DNA from: Hsuehochloa calcarea
Lineage: Eukaryota; Streptophyta; Magnoliopsida; Poales; Poaceae
DNA length: 64,000 bases
Direction of reading: 5' to 3'
NCBI GenBank assembly: GCA_036346395.1
Contig: JAYEVG010000029.1
Span: 19,785-83,784 of the forward strand
The notes below the pieces were generated by a model. It did not search any database. It was not told the origin of the DNA and saw nothing but the letters and a program-made list of their open reading frames with translations. A program made the translations under genes and the position numbers. How positions within the stretch are numbered: the first letter of the stretch is position 1; each line of letters starts with the position of its first letter. This document shows, in pieces, positions 1 to 11,097 of the stretch.

Positions 1-304
1 AGAAAGCCAAATTTGCAGAATTGAAAGCAATCTAGAAAAATGATTCGATCTACGAGTGTCATTCATCGATGGTTACCTTTCGATCCGATGATAGTCGATC
101 GTGCTGATAACGTTTGAGTAACCGTCGCTGACGAGTCAAGTCCGAACGATTACCTTGTGGATAAATTCATAATCGTAAGAACAATGCAAGAACATAAGAA
201 CAAAATAGTAGATTGAAATAGAGATACAAAAAAAACTTTAGATTTCTCTTTATTGTTCTTCTGTAATCAGGAACTCACCTAAGTCTGAATCCGATTTCTT
301 AACA
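1..304 (-). mobile_element. 5' end of a minus-strand Ty1/copia element (leader, PBS, LTR), truncated by window edge
   Basis: The reverse complement matches the LTR/leader junction of the copia elements at 5780 and 19643. The LTR is 113-304: read on the minus strand it opens TGTTAAGAAA, as the LTR at 19643 does, and ends just before the motif CGTTATCAGCACGA at 99-112, the likely primer-binding site. Positions 1-98 are the start of the internal leader. At 192 bp the LTR is shorter than the 272-288 bp of its relatives, so it has lost internal sequence. The body lies left of the window. No coding part is visible. Confidence 0.8.
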
Positions 305-708
305 GGACAAACTGAGGCGACTCTTGCTTGCAGCTGCTGCTACTGCGAGAAAGAAATTTTGGGCATTGGGCACAGACAGAGGCCAATCAGCCACTGGGCC
401 AGATGTGTGTGCGTGTGTGAGAGAGAGGGGTGCAGACAAAGCGCCTTCGACAGCGAAGATGCTAGTGTTTCAACAGTGACTTTCGAGTACACTGGCCGGT
501 AGGAAATGGTTAGTAGTAGTGTAGTACTAGTACACTGGCATAGAGTTTCAACAGTTACTGAGTACTAAGATGCTAGACAGTAAGACTAACAAGTTTGACA
601 AATCTTCTCTGGAACGAGCAGGTGGAGCCCACTTTTCAGCCGGTGATGCACGTACCATTACGGCGAGAAGAAAGAGAACGCAAGCACGCACGACCAAAAA
701 GCCTAAAA

Positions 709-837
709 ATGTCCGGAAGAAAAACGGCAATGTAGCAATCAGCGAGTTTTTAAAAAATCAAATTTAGCTCTTATGTCCGGAAGAAAAACGGCAATGTAGC
801 AATCAGCGAGTTTTTTTTAAAATCAAATTTAGCTCTT
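709..837. repeat. 64-bp tandem duplication
   Basis: Two adjacent copies (709-772 and 773-837) begin ATGTCCGGAAGAAAAACGG and end TTTAGCTCTT. They differ mainly in the length of an internal T/A run, so the duplication is recent. The first copy contains the end of a short plus-strand open frame (570-767), which I do not regard as a gene. Confidence 0.9.
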
Positions 838-1426
838 TCTTTTTTGCAGAATTAACCTATCGCGAAAGAAATGACATTTATTTCTATCGTGCGATTTTAC
901 AATAGAAAGTTATGTGACATGATCTCAGACCGCAGTAGGCCACATGTCACGCTCCCAGATTGCAGTGTGTGGCCTGCGCACCCGGACAGCGGCAGGATGG
1001 CATACCAGCGCGGCAAGTGGTCTATGCACGTTCCTACCGCTGACTGGGTGTGCGGTAGACCACATCGCCTGCCGTGATATGGGATCGCACCACGTGGTAT
1101 TCCGTGGCAAAATCATGTGGTAGAAGTGTTATTTTTTGTCATTTCGTTCGCGGAAGTCTAGTTTTGCTAATTCGTTTCGAAAATGTGTCATTTTAGTCAA
1201 AGACTTAGCAATCAGCAAGTGCCAGGTCGGTAAGTAAGAACGGGGAGGAACGAGGCTGTTTGGTTGATAGCCAAAATGAGTAAACCAAAACCTAGCCAAA
1301 GCCAAATATTGGTGATCGATTTCCTCGTTTTAGAATTGTCCGTGTGGCATTGGATTTTATTGCCATTACCAAAATTTTATAGTTATCACTTAAATATTAG
1401 TAGCAAATCAAATTACAACTAATTTT

Positions 1427-1452
1427 CGTCGGCGTCGCCGTCGCCGTCGCCG
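1427..1452. repeat. GTCGCC microsatellite
   Basis: Short run of GTCGGC/GTCGCC units in non-coding DNA. Confidence 0.8.
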
Positions 1453-3223
1453 ATATTTAGTTTGTTTGTTTCTGAAACACGCTTAGCTTGGCATGAGGCG
1501 ACCTGAGCGCACGCATCGGCACGTCCAAGCCGCTAATAACGTCTTTTAACGCGCGGCCCTTCCGCACGTGTCGACCGAGCCGACGACGACCCGATCGATC
1601 TTGCCTCTTGCCTGCTGCTATTAGCGATCTAGAGAAGTATAGAGATCGCGACCAAAAGATATCCAGCCAAGCAAACAAATCGCAGGCTAATAAAGCTGTG
1701 AGCGAGAGTGGGGTGAGGGGGGGTGGGGTGGCAAAGGCAGTAGTACTGCACGTCCTCGCTGCTGCGATCGAGCGAGATAGATGCTCCTCCTCTAGCTCTA
1801 GCTTAGCTTCTTCAAAAGAGGGCAGTGTTCGGTAGAGAAGAAAAGAGAATTCCCCCCCATCTCCTTCCCAAAAGGACCCCCCTCCTGGTTCCTCCCTCTC
1901 GGTCACTCCCCTCCCCGATGCTCAAATAAAGGCCTCCCCTCCCTCCAAAAGAATAGACACAAAGGAAACACGCCGTCTTTTCATGTATCCTTCCCGCTTC
2001 TTGTTAAACACTACTTGCCCAGTTATCTGTCTTTGTTTTTTTGCCCCCTTTTTGTGTGCCACTATTTTGTTTAAGGCTTAACAGGAAATGCTTGATTAGT
2101 TGATCTGAGCAAGCTTTAGTTTACGATTGGTATCTTGTTTCCTTATATGGAGGAGGGTCCTGATGAGTCCTGGCCCGGAAAGGTATAGTCAAAAAAAAAA
2201 AGAAAGTCCAAGGCGAAAGAGGAATTTAAGGCGAGGCCACGCCCACCAGTTGATTCACCTCACCCCCTCTGGAGCGCACGCAGTACGCCCTGCTCTAGCC
2301 ACGAGAAAAGACGGCGAGTTTAACATCCCAAAGCTAGCTTTTCCTAATCCCACTCTGGCGCTCATGGCGTCGCCTCTTGACCCCACGGCCTCCCCTCGCC
2401 GAGCCCAACGGGCCACTCGATTCGACTTGATCTTAGCCCAGCCAAGCCACGCAAATGACGCAGCTCCCCGTGGCATCTAAATAGTAGAGATAAAACTATC
2501 GCTAATATATGTTATATTATTTTTAAATATATTATTTTTTTAATATATATAATCTCTACCACACTCTTTAATATTTATTATTTTATTTTGTGTTATTTTG
2601 TTTTATTTTACGTGCACAATAATTTTTTTAGAAAGAGTTATCCCCTCTCCTATGCACGTAAGAGACACAATAAATACATTAAACAGCACCAAAGTCTTAG
2701 AGAAAAAATGCGGTTAATGCGGTGGTGTACATACTTGCTCTGTTACTACACATTTATTAGCGCGGCGCGGCGCCCGACGCCTCGGAACGGAGGCGAGCAA
2801 ATCGCGGCCCGTATCGGGGACCGACGCTTCCTACAAACATCGCCGGCCGCCGGGCGCGTCGTTTCATTGCTGCTCGTACGTTGCAGTCCAACGTACACTC
2901 TTCTCTTCTCGCGTATGAATACAAACAAACCAAAAAAAATGATCGTCATTCATCGAAATTGTGAATTGCTAATTACTGATAACTTAACGATGATGGTAAA
3001 CAAAACCATATAGCCGAAGATGCCAAACAACATCTCTCGTATCTCTCTTGACTCTCAGCTCACCCCGGCAAGGCTTCCCTGGCGAGGATGGGTGTTTTAA
3101 GGCGGCAGCTACGAATCTTAACTTACTCTCTAGAAACCGAAAAGAAGAAAAGAAAAGGAATGACAAGATGCAAACAAAATTGGCCGAATTAGTCGCCTGA
3201 TCCGGTGTTTTACGGTTGTTCCA

Positions 3224-4288
3224 CTAGACGACGGGGAGGGGGTCAATTTGGAAGAGGTCGGTGATGTCTTGGAAGAAGTCGTCCACCTGCTGCAACCCCG
3301 CCGGCGACGGAGGGTCGAGGAGGAGGTCCGACGAGCACTCGCCGGAGAAGGAGAAGGGCTCCTCGGGAAGGTTGGAGAGGAAGTCCAGCGGGGGCTCCGG
3401 GTAGTCGGCGAGGAGGTCGAAGTCGGTGTAGATTGGGGGGAGCTCGCCGGCGAAGCCGTTGCCGGAGAACGAACAGCCGAAGACGTTGCTGGACTTGTCG
3501 GTCTCGGTGGCGCGACAAGGGGGTGCCGGCCTCTTGGAGGTGGTGTTGTCGGCAGAGGCGACGGGGGACGGAGGGAACGAGCGGAGGACGGAGGTGGGGG
3601 ACGCCGCTGCCACGTGGGACTCCTCGCCGGAGTCGTAGGATGTGGCGGGGGAGGAGGCGTTCTTGGATCTCGCGGGTGGCTGCGGGAGGCGCTCGGCGAC
3701 CTCGGCGGGGACGTCGACGTCGCCGTCCCCGAACTGCTGGAAGTTGGTGGTGGCGTCGGGGCCGCGCAGCTGGATGGCCGCCGAGTCGTAGACCTTGGCG
3801 GCCTCCTCGGCGGTGTCGAAGGTACCGAGCCACACCCGCACCCGCCGCCACGGGTCGCGGATCTCCGCCGCGTACTTCCCCCACGGCCGCCGCCGCACGC
3901 CGCGGAACCGCGGCTCGCCGCCGGCGTCCCCGCCGGCCTTCCTCTTACTCCCGGGCGCCACCACCCTCGGCTTCGCGTTCGCCTTCGCCGCCGGGGCCAA
4001 CTGCTCCGCACCCGTCCCGTTCGCCGGCACCGCCGACTGCAGCCGGATCTCCTGCACGTAGCGCTTCACCCTCCTGCGCTCGGCCGCCTCCTCATCACTT
4101 GACGAGTCAGTCGCGTCATAGTCATCGCAGAACACCCTCACCGTCTTGGGCTCCACACCACCGCACTTCCCCTTCCCCTTCCCCTTCACAGCCGCCGTCG
4201 CTACCATCACCGCCCGGGACGTCACCTCGACGTGCTCCGTCCTCTTCACTGCCATGAACGAGACCTCCTCCTCCATGGTCCACATCAA
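3224..4288 (-). CDS. AP2/ERF transcription factor, cytokinin response factor (CRF, group VI) type
   Basis: A complete intronless 354-residue protein. One AP2/ERF DNA-binding domain (about residues 127-183) opens RFRGVRRRPWGKYAAEIRD; the AEIRD form is typical of the ERF rather than DREB subfamily, which binds GCC-box-like sites. The N-terminal part carries the hallmark of group VI CRFs: a TEH segment (17-19) and VRVFCDDYDATDSSSDEE (50-67) followed by a basic stretch with RRVKRYVQEIRLQ. After the AP2 domain comes SPTSVLR (230-236), a motif shared by CRFs and proposed as a kinase site, and an acidic/aromatic C-terminus (336-354) likely to activate transcription. Known CRFs act in the nucleus in cytokinin-linked development and stress; that role is inferred by family. 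I use the first ATG at 4288; Met5 and Met12 are alternatives, the latter just before the conserved TEH block. No frame damage is seen. It is the only intact host gene in the window. Confidence 0.95.
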   Translation of the reverse strand: MMWTMEEEVSFMAVKRTEHVEVTSRAVMVATAAVKGKGKGKCGGVEPKTVRVFCDDYDATDSSSDEEAAERRRVKRYVQEIRLQSAVPANGTGAEQLAPAAKANAKPRVVAPGSKRKAGGDAGGEPRFRGVRRRPWGKYAAEIRDPWRRVRVWLGTFDTAEEAAKVYDSAAIQLRGPDATTNFQQFGDGDVDVPAEVAERLPQPPARSKNASSPATSYDSGEESHVAAASPTSVLRSFPPSPVASADNTTSKRPAPPCRATETDKSSNVFGCSFSGNGFAGELPPIYTDFDLLADYPEPPLDFLSNLPEEPFSFSGECSSDLLLDPPSPAGLQQVDDFFQDITDLFQIDPLPVV

Positions 4289-4654
4289 GAAACCCCCCCT
4301 AAAACTCCACTCGCATTTGCCTGCCCCTCCAAACTCCGCCTCCTAAAACCCCTAAAAAAACCTCCTGAACCCCCCAAAAGCAGATGGCAAACAAAAACAC
4401 CCTCCCACCTACACCACAAGAAACTCCCCCAGAAACCCAGAGGAGACTGGAACGGAAAAAGACCAGCGACTTTTGGGCTGGAAGCGGAGAAGGAGACGAA
4501 GCGATGAGGTACTGGTGGGATTTTTCTGGGGGGTGGGACGAGGAGTCAGGAGGAGGAAGGCGTGGGCTTTTGCTGCTCCCTACCAAGGCTGGGGCGTACG
4601 TCTCTTCGCGTGTATTTGCTGTTGTTGTAGGCTGGGAACACCGAGCCCGCCCAG

Positions 4655-4661
4655 TTTTATA
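4655..4661 (-). promoter_or_regulatory. Probable TATA box of the ERF gene
   Basis: On the minus strand the sequence reads CCTATAAAACTGGGCGGGC, about 370 bases upstream of the ATG at 4288. This implies a start site near 4625 and a 5' UTR of roughly 340 bases. Its position and context are right; no transcript data are available. Confidence 0.55.
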
Positions 4662-5084
4662 GGATCGCTGCTGCCCATTTCCGGAAACCCGGATTGTTTG
4701 TTTATTCTCCCACCCAGAGTGTTTCTTTTCTTTTTCTCCTCCTGCCTGTACTGCTTCTGCCCCTTTTCCCACTCCTACCCCCTCCCAAATAATTACCAGA
4801 AAAGAGAAGAAAAAAATAGGTGTTTTGAATTTCCAAGGGAGAAAATCTTAGGTGGGAAATAAATACAGCAGTAAACACTAACTCCCTGGGGCCGTACATT
4901 TTCCGGGGGCAGTAATTCTCGTGGCCCCACATGTAAATGACGGGCCAGCGATTCGGCAGTGGGGTTCCAACGGGCGCCGGCTCGTGTTTCCCCTGGACCC
5001 ACCGGTTAGCTACGTAAAGGGGAGTGGAGGAGATTCCAGTGGCCGCCAACGTGTGTGCGCTACAGCTCGCCGCATCTGCTGTAC

Positions 5085-5129
5085 GGTCACTGGATGGGCG
5101 ACGCGTGGACACGGACCCATCCAGTGACC
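5085..5129. repeat. Perfect 14-bp inverted repeat in the ERF upstream region
   Basis: GGTCACTGGATGGG (5085-5098) is exactly complementary to CCCATCCAGTGACC (5116-5129), with a 17-base GC-rich loop. It lies about 0.8 kb upstream of the ERF ATG. Confidence 0.95.
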
Positions 5130-5260
5130 TACCCAACTACCCCTGGAGTATTTAATTTTGAACTTGCAAATAGGGATATTTGTGATGGAGGTTGTGCATG
5201 TGCAAGTGTAGTGCGAAACAACTTGAAACTAGTGACTTTTGCAATGTCGGGCGGTTCTTT

Positions 5261-5314
5261 TGCCAGTCAGGAAACAAAGGCTGACTGGCATTAAACAGTG
5301 CTTTTGCCAGTCAG
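5261..5314. repeat. 10-bp inverted repeat plus a direct copy
   Basis: TGCCAGTCAG (5261-5270) pairs with CTGACTGGCA (5281-5290) across a 10-base loop. A third copy, TGCCAGTCAG, follows at 5305-5314. Confidence 0.9.
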
Positions 5315-5779
5315 GAAAATTCTCTATTCCATTCTTGGATGGACAGGTAGGACGCAACAAAGTAATCTTGGTTTGTAATTAAAATTAACAGCTAGATCGG
5401 ATGTGCAAGCTGCAAAGTACTATAAAAAGATCATTGTTCAAAATTTGCATGCAACTTCGCTCATGGATTATAGGAGGGAAAGATTTTTTTTTTTTGATCG
5501 ACCACATATGGTAAGGATGAATTTGCGGTGCTAGACAAAAAAAAAAACATCATGCTGGATTTCTTGGTTGCAAATAATTCAGGTTTAATATCTACCAGTA
5601 ACTCCTTTCATGCACGGATGGACATGCATGACTGTAACTAGTCTACTTATGGTTTGTACTGCAGCGGAGGACATGATAAATTTTGCAATGCTCATAAATT
5701 TGATAAAAATGCACACGGTATCAAGCTGGGCAACAGGACCGTTGAGAATCAGTTGCCACTTTCGGTTTCTGGATTTCTC

Positions 5780-6052
5780 TGTTGGGAAATTATGGGCTCG
5801 ACCCAGTAGCCGGTCTATGTATAGACGTCTTATCCCAAATTTTAGCAGGATTTTGTAAACTATATATAAGGGGTGCTAGTCATTGTAAAAGACTGATCGT
5901 ATGAAGAGCAATAAAAAGAAGCAAAAAGCCCCTTACATCTCTGTGTACAATCTACTATTATATTCTCGTGTTCTTGCATTGATTGGTGTGATTCTATATA
6001 TGTACACGAGGTTATCGTTCGGACTGAACTCGCCAGCGACGGTTCCTCAACA
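5780..6052 (+). repeat. 5' LTR of copia element A
   Basis: A 273-bp LTR starting TGTTGGGAAATTATGGGC and ending CTCAACA. It has a promoter TATATATAAG at 5861-5870. The 3' half matches the LTRs of element B well; the 5' half is divergent, so A and B belong to different subfamilies. Confidence 0.85.
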
Positions 6053-6067
6053 CGTTATCAGCACGAT
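6053..6067 (+). other. Primer-binding site region of copia element A
   Basis: CGTTATCAGCACGA directly follows the LTR, as in the window-start element. This motif marks the LTR/leader junction of many plant copia elements. Confidence 0.6.
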
Positions 6068-6424
6068 CGACTCTCCTCAGATCGAAAAGTAACCGTCGAT
6101 GAACGACACTAGTAGATCGAATCGTTTTTCTAGCATGCTTTTAATTCTGCAAATTTAGCTCTCTAGATTGTAACCTACGGTGTAAATCTGCTCTAATCTA
6201 CCGTGAGCCGACTTGAAGTCGCCGACACAATATCGATCGGTACATTGCATGAAAAGGTGGTTGTCGATTGTAACGTAGATTGAAAATCGCAAATACGCTC
6301 TAATCTACCGTGAGTCGACTTGAAGTCGTCGGCCAAACCGATCAGTAATTGCATGAACAGTAATCGCGCCTGGTGAACAGTGAGCTAGATGCATGAGAAA
6401 ATTGAAGGTAATGGCATGAAAGGC

Positions 6425-6670
6425 ATCATGTGCATGGCACCACCTGCAAGCGGCTGTCACCACCTCCGCGATATGTTACCGGTCGGCTAGTCCACCACCA
6501 CGCATCGCTACAGAAGCAACGATAGAGCCACGCCGCTAGCACGCGACAAGCATGCACATGCCGACCTGGAGCCGCGCCATGAAGCTGGCCGGGCGCGCTT
6601 GAAGCCACCGACCCCCGCCTCCCGCATGGGGCACCCCGCGCTGCCACCTGCAAACGGCTCCCGCTCCCGT
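6425..6670 (+). other. GC-rich leader block of copia element A
   Basis: About 245 bases of GC-rich DNA inside the otherwise AT-rich untranslated leader. It occupies the same place as an 0.8-kb GC-rich block in element B but is shorter and not obviously the same sequence. No convincing reading frame. Confidence 0.5.
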
Positions 6671-6989
6671 CCCTCAGAGTTTTGAAAATTACGAGGAAAT
6701 TTCACGAATAAGAAAATTCCAGCAAGAAATGGCCTCGGGATTTCGCATTTTGAATAATTTTGAACTTTTGAAGCATATTTAACTTTGTTATTATTATTTC
6801 TATGTTATTTATTTATTGTATTTACTGATTTGATTATCTGTGATTGTTTATATTACTTTTAATCACTGAAAATAGCAGTAAATTATGAAAATGCATAGAA
6901 AAGTACGGGAACATGAACCAGGAGTTTGAAGAGCATTATGATAATTTTGCAACTATTTTTATGTAAATTTACTAGCAGTAATCTTATAA

Positions 6990-7594
6990 ACTCTTTGCAT
7001 GAATTTGAAAATGACTAGTATCATGAACCAGGAGTTCGAAGAACTGACCCAGTATTGTCAGAATTTGTAAAGAATTTGTACAAATCTTCAACTCTGTGAT
7101 AATGTAATCACAGATAAAAAGAAGATTGAGAAGACTATCTCTACTTTTCACCTAAATGTGGTGCAATCCGCACGCAACTATTGTCAAGACGGCTACAAGG
7201 AGTATGCTGCATTAATTGACACCATGCAAGTTGCGAAAGGTTAAGATGATGTTCTAAGGAAGAACTACATCTCACAGCCATATAGTAGCAATATTAGCCA
7301 TGAAGTCAATGCTAGCAACTATAAGGTGATGAAGCCTCTCACGAAGGAGAGGAGAAAGAAGGGTAAGGTCGTGGGTCACACATTATTGATGTTTTCAAGT
7401 CTAAGAAGAAGGGCATAGGACAGTATGATCTACATCCATTAGTTGCACTCATGGATGTAGACAACCTAATAGCAGCCCCCATCATCCCTCCTTTGGACAT
7501 CACAGTGGCCGCAGTCGTAGTTTCCCAAGAGGAGAAGATCGCCATGGAGCAGATTGAGGCTGAAGTTCCTGAATACTTCGCTGATTCGATCTAG
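6990..7594 (+). pseudogene. Copia gag region, degenerate (element A)
   Basis: Broken frames align with gag of element B. Recognisable pieces include a UBN2-type core around 7084-7250 (KIEKTISTF, then a segment like DGYKEYAALIDTM) and a C-terminal segment ending at a shared stop (7592-7594). Gag would form the particle shell. Several frame changes and stops interrupt it. No zinc knuckle is identifiable. Confidence 0.6.
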
Positions 7595-7849
7595 TGCACA
7601 CATTGCACTTGGATTTTTTATAGTAACTTGCAGTTTGTAATTGAAGCAGGACATTGAATTATTTTATTCTTTGAATAATGGTTGTAAGCTCTGGGAGAGC
7701 AAAGCATTAAATTCTTATGATGAGTCCTGCAAGAATTATTCCCGTATTTATAATAGCAAGTTATGTTCTGCTATTTGAATTATTTTATTTACGTGTTGCT
7801 TGCTTCCTGCTGTATATTAATAAAGTATCTTATATTATAACGCGTGTAG

Positions 7850-9100
7850 CGCCCTATGGAGGAAGTGTGCTTAGCAAGTAGTGGCACAATGGATACCACC
7901 TTGAGAGAGACGGATTTTTTCGATCAACAAGAATGCTGGTAGTTTTACAACAATCGCATGCAGTGATACTTGTATAATCGGCTCGTAAAAGTCACAATTA
8001 TACTCCCAATGGGCACGATTTTGGTCATTAAAGAAGGCTTGTTGTACCTGAATTGACTAGAACTCTCATGGATATTCACGCTAATTTCCATGGAGAGATC
8101 AAGAAGAGTATGGTAAGGAATACTGCTCATTACAAAGCGTGAAGAAAGTAGAAAATCGTATTAAAATGACTTCCTTCATATGAAATCGGGCTATACTACA
8201 CTATTATTAAGGCGTCTTGATCTACACTACTCGAAAACCGTATTTAGTAGCTATGAACTTTTCTATCTCGGCATGATAGATTATCTTTGCCTAGGTCTTT
8301 GGAAGATGAGAAATATAATTAACAATTCTCAAGGACATAATATCAATGTAAAGACTTTCTCGAATCAGAATATTTTATATGCCCCGCATGTGCTAGGAAA
8401 ATTAATTACTCGACTTTCTACTCAAAGCGCAGGAAGAAGTCCCTACATTCCTAAACCGTATCTAAGGAGATATTTGTGACCCTATATACCCTCCGTCGTG
8501 GTCATTTAGGTATTTCTATTGTGATCATCGATGCTTCCTCGAAATGGTCACGACGTGACGTTTATTGTCTACGAAACCTCGCTCGCAAAGCTAATCTCGC
8601 AGATAATTAATATTAAAAAATAATTTCCCTGATCATCATGTGAAATCCACCAGAATGGACAACGTCGAAGAATTTACTTCGAAGGCATTTGATGATTATT
8701 GCATAAAAATAGGAATTAAAATTGAGCATTCCATACCGCATGTCCACACCCAGAATGAATTTGCAGAAATTTGAAGAATTGTAATTTACCAACTACATGT
8801 TCGGGACACGCAGTCCTGCTCGCAGTAACTCTCATTAATATTACACCGTCGGCATATAACATCCATTCACCTATGCAACTAGTGCAAGGGTCAGCACTGC
8901 AAATTTCTCATCTTTGGTTGTAAGGTTTGTATATCTATACCACCACCACAGCGAACTGCAATGGACCTTCTCCGAAAGTCTGGGATGTACGTTGGCTATG
9001 AGACAACATCTATAATTAGGTATTTGGACTCTATGACAAGATATTTGCATACTGCCTGATTCGACGATAGTATATTAGATGAGGCTATTTTCCCATCATT
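7850..9100 (+). pseudogene. Copia protease/integrase region, degenerate (element A)
   Basis: Scattered frames match the protease, GAG-pre-integrase and integrase core of element B. They include a segment like MRNIINNSQGHNINVK (from 8307) and the neighbourhood of the third catalytic acid near 8650-8720. The integrase HHCC cysteines seen in B (CPACTIGK) are changed here. Not functional as read. Confidence 0.65.
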
Positions 9101-9544
9101 AAGGGGAGGAAATCAACCCCTTGATGAAAAATGTTAGGAAATAGAGAAGTCCATAAGACAATCGAAGTCCAGAAGATAATTGAAATCCATACACATGACT
9201 CGCGCACTAGTGAAGCAAATAAATAAGTCTAGAAGACAATTGAAGTTCAGAAGATAATTTATTTGCAAATATTGGCGAATCATTTGGCTGACCACTTTAG
9301 TGATTTTAAGAGCATGACCAAGTCGCATGTGCCTGCTCGTAATGCACCAGAGAGGGTTGAAATACCGATGAAGGTATCCCTAATCCCGTCCTAAGGCCTC
9401 TTAAAGGGTGAGAACTCCAGCCCCTTGAATCCGAAGTTACCAAGGACGACTGGAGAAAAAGGATAAGAAGGACTTAACACGGTCGATCACCAAAGTTCTC
9501 TAGAACAAAAAAGGGAGCCAGTTGAGACATGGCACTAGTGTGGA

Positions 9545-9834
9545 ACCTTCATATAAGGTATACTAGAATTGAACATCCCCATGAAGGGAGATACTAGCAT
9601 GGATGTGTGCGCACACATCGAAGCTGAAAAATTAAAGGGACTTGCCCCCCTAATTGAAAGCAGCGTTGAGCAAGTAGAAGCATTAGAAGAATCACCCCTT
9701 GAAGAAATAGCTATAAACTTTGTGACCTCGGGAGAATATATGAATAAGACAATAGCCAACGTCGACAATGATTTTGCAAAGAAAATTACCACAATCATCG
9801 ATCTTGATCCAGAGCCTACATCGCTCGCTGAATG
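9545..9834 (+). pseudogene. Copia integrase-RT linker (element A)
   Basis: An acidic stretch (open frame 9569-9835) is conserved in position and sequence with 24200-24470 of element B, between the integrase and reverse transcriptase regions. It has no domain of its own. Confidence 0.55.
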
Positions 9835-10002
9835 AAAGAAAAGATCAGATTGGGAAGATTGGAAGAAGACAATAGAAGCATAATTATTATCTCTGAATAA
9901 AAGAGAGGTTTTTAGGCCTGTAAGCCGCACGCCTCCCCGTGTGCATCCGTAGGGTATAAGTGGGTATTTGTTCGAAAGAGAAATGAAAATAATCAAGGCT
10001 CG

Positions 10003-10731
10003 TTGCACAAGGTTTCACTTAACGTTCGACTGATGATTATGAAGAAATCTATTCCCCGGTCATGGGCGGAACCGCCCTTTAGATATTTAATCTCAATGGT
10101 AGTAAACTTGAAGTTAAAAGTGAAATTAATGGATGTGGTAACTGCATACCTTTATGAAAAATTGGATTCCAACATTTATATGAAGGCACCTGAATGTATC
10201 CCTGTCCCCAACCAAGACAGAGCAAATATAAATCTGTGCAGTGTGAAACTCAGAAAGTCACCGTATTAGCTTAAGCAATTAGGCAGGATGTGGTATAATC
10301 ACTTGAAGCGACTTTCTTTGCAAGAAAGGCTACACTAATAATGAGAATTATCCATGTGTATTTATACAACGATCCCAGGATGGATTTTGTATAATCTCAG
10401 TTTATGAAGATGATCTGAACATCATTGGGACCCTATAAGGTATTAAGAAAGAAAGCTCTTACTTGGAGTCAGAGTTCGAAATAAAATATTTGAATAAAAC
10501 TAAATATTGCATAAGCTTGCAGCTTGAGCATACCCTTGAAGGGATATTAGTACATCAGTCAACCTATACTCAGAAGGTGTTAGAAAGGTTTGATTTTGGA
10601 AAAGCATACCCTTCGAAAATTTCGATGGTCGGGAAGTCTTTGCAACAAAATAAGGACCCATACAGACCTAGAGAAGAGGAGAAGGAAGTCTTGGGACCGT
10701 ACCTCTCATACTTGAGCGCAGTAGAAGCACT
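10003..10731 (+). pseudogene. Copia reverse transcriptase, truncated (element A)
   Basis: Two frames carry RT: 10003-10269 (segment MDVVTAYLYEKLDSNIYMKAPE) and from 10463 (SEFEIKYLNKTKYCISLQLEH, then the QKVLERFDF block). The catalytic region between them is frame-shifted. Homology to element B ends at about 10731, where the opposite-strand element C begins. Confidence 0.75.
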
Positions 10732-10933
10732 CTTCTCCAGGATTCTTTTGATATGTACTAAGAATTCAAATGGCATGGCTGAGGTGTGGTCGTGTAAATA
10801 ACATAACATACATAAGACATCCCAAAACTAAAGAATAAGGAATAGAATTCATTTTAGCTTTTTCCAGGGGAGTTTTTGGATATAATTCCTCACTGAGTTT
10901 AGTTCCCTTCACAATAGGTACATTAACATATTT
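10732..10933 (-). pseudogene. Copia RT/RNase H linker fragment (element C)
   Basis: The minus-strand frame encodes the segment PLEKAKMNSIPY followed by LGCLMYVMLFTRPHLSHAI, the end of copia RT, then a shifted piece like NPGEE. It continues the RT frame found at 12725-13190 once the solo LTR and one copy of its target duplication are disregarded. Confidence 0.85.
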
Positions 10934-11097
10934 GTTGTTGAAGGACCGAAATGGCAACAGAGGGGGGGGGGGTGAATGGTGCTTTAAAAATTAAGATTCT
11001 CTCCTTCTAAGTATCCATACTAACAAACAATACCCTCTGATAATCAAAAGAAAAGAAACGAACCAAAATCAGAAAAGAGAAATAAAATCAGGTTGTT

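Larger units (their letters stand above)
305..3180. other. Low-copy DNA downstream of the ERF gene; no gene supported
   Basis: About 2.9 kb between the copia remnant and the ERF stop codon. It holds short GT/GA runs near 408-430, a 64-bp tandem duplication (709-837), a GTCGCC-rich microsatellite (1427-1452), a pyrimidine-rich stretch (1780-1930) and an AT-rich patch with GTAGAGAT/ATCTCTAC ends (2485-2557) that could be a tiny decayed MITE. Open frames such as 1457-1906 and 2127-2480 have no recognisable domain and look like chance. The last 200 bases probably hold the ERF 3' UTR. Confidence 0.5.
4662..5779. other. Upstream region of the ERF gene up to the copia insertion
   Basis: About 1.1 kb. 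It contains a perfect 14-bp inverted repeat (5085-5129), a smaller 10-bp inverted repeat with a third copy (5261-5314) and AT-rich stretches near 5486-5545. No coding sequence is supported. Copia element A lies about 1.5 kb upstream of the ATG, so this is the whole proximal promoter. Confidence 0.5.
5780..10731 (+). mobile_element. Ty1/copia element A, decayed, truncated at its 3' end
   Basis: It has a 5' LTR (5780-6052), PBS-like motif, leader, gag, protease/integrase and reverse transcriptase regions in copia order (integrase before RT), alignable along its length with element B (19643-26577). The homology stops near 10731, inside RT, where it meets the opposite-strand copia element C; RNase H and the 3' LTR are missing. 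Every region carries stops or frameshifts, so it cannot encode a polyprotein as shown. Some of that damage may be sequence error (see finding on CTG/CAG sites). Confidence 0.9.

Noticed and set aside
2485..2557. GTAGAGAT/ATCTCTAC-bounded AT-rich segment as a MITE
   Set aside because: Inverted ends are only 8 bp and no target duplication is clear; left as a remark.
3248..4257. Long open frames on the plus strand (284 and 274 codons) and extra minus frames over the ERF gene
   Set aside because: They are shadows of the GC-rich ERF coding sequence in other frames, with Arg/Gly/Ser-rich sequence and no domain.
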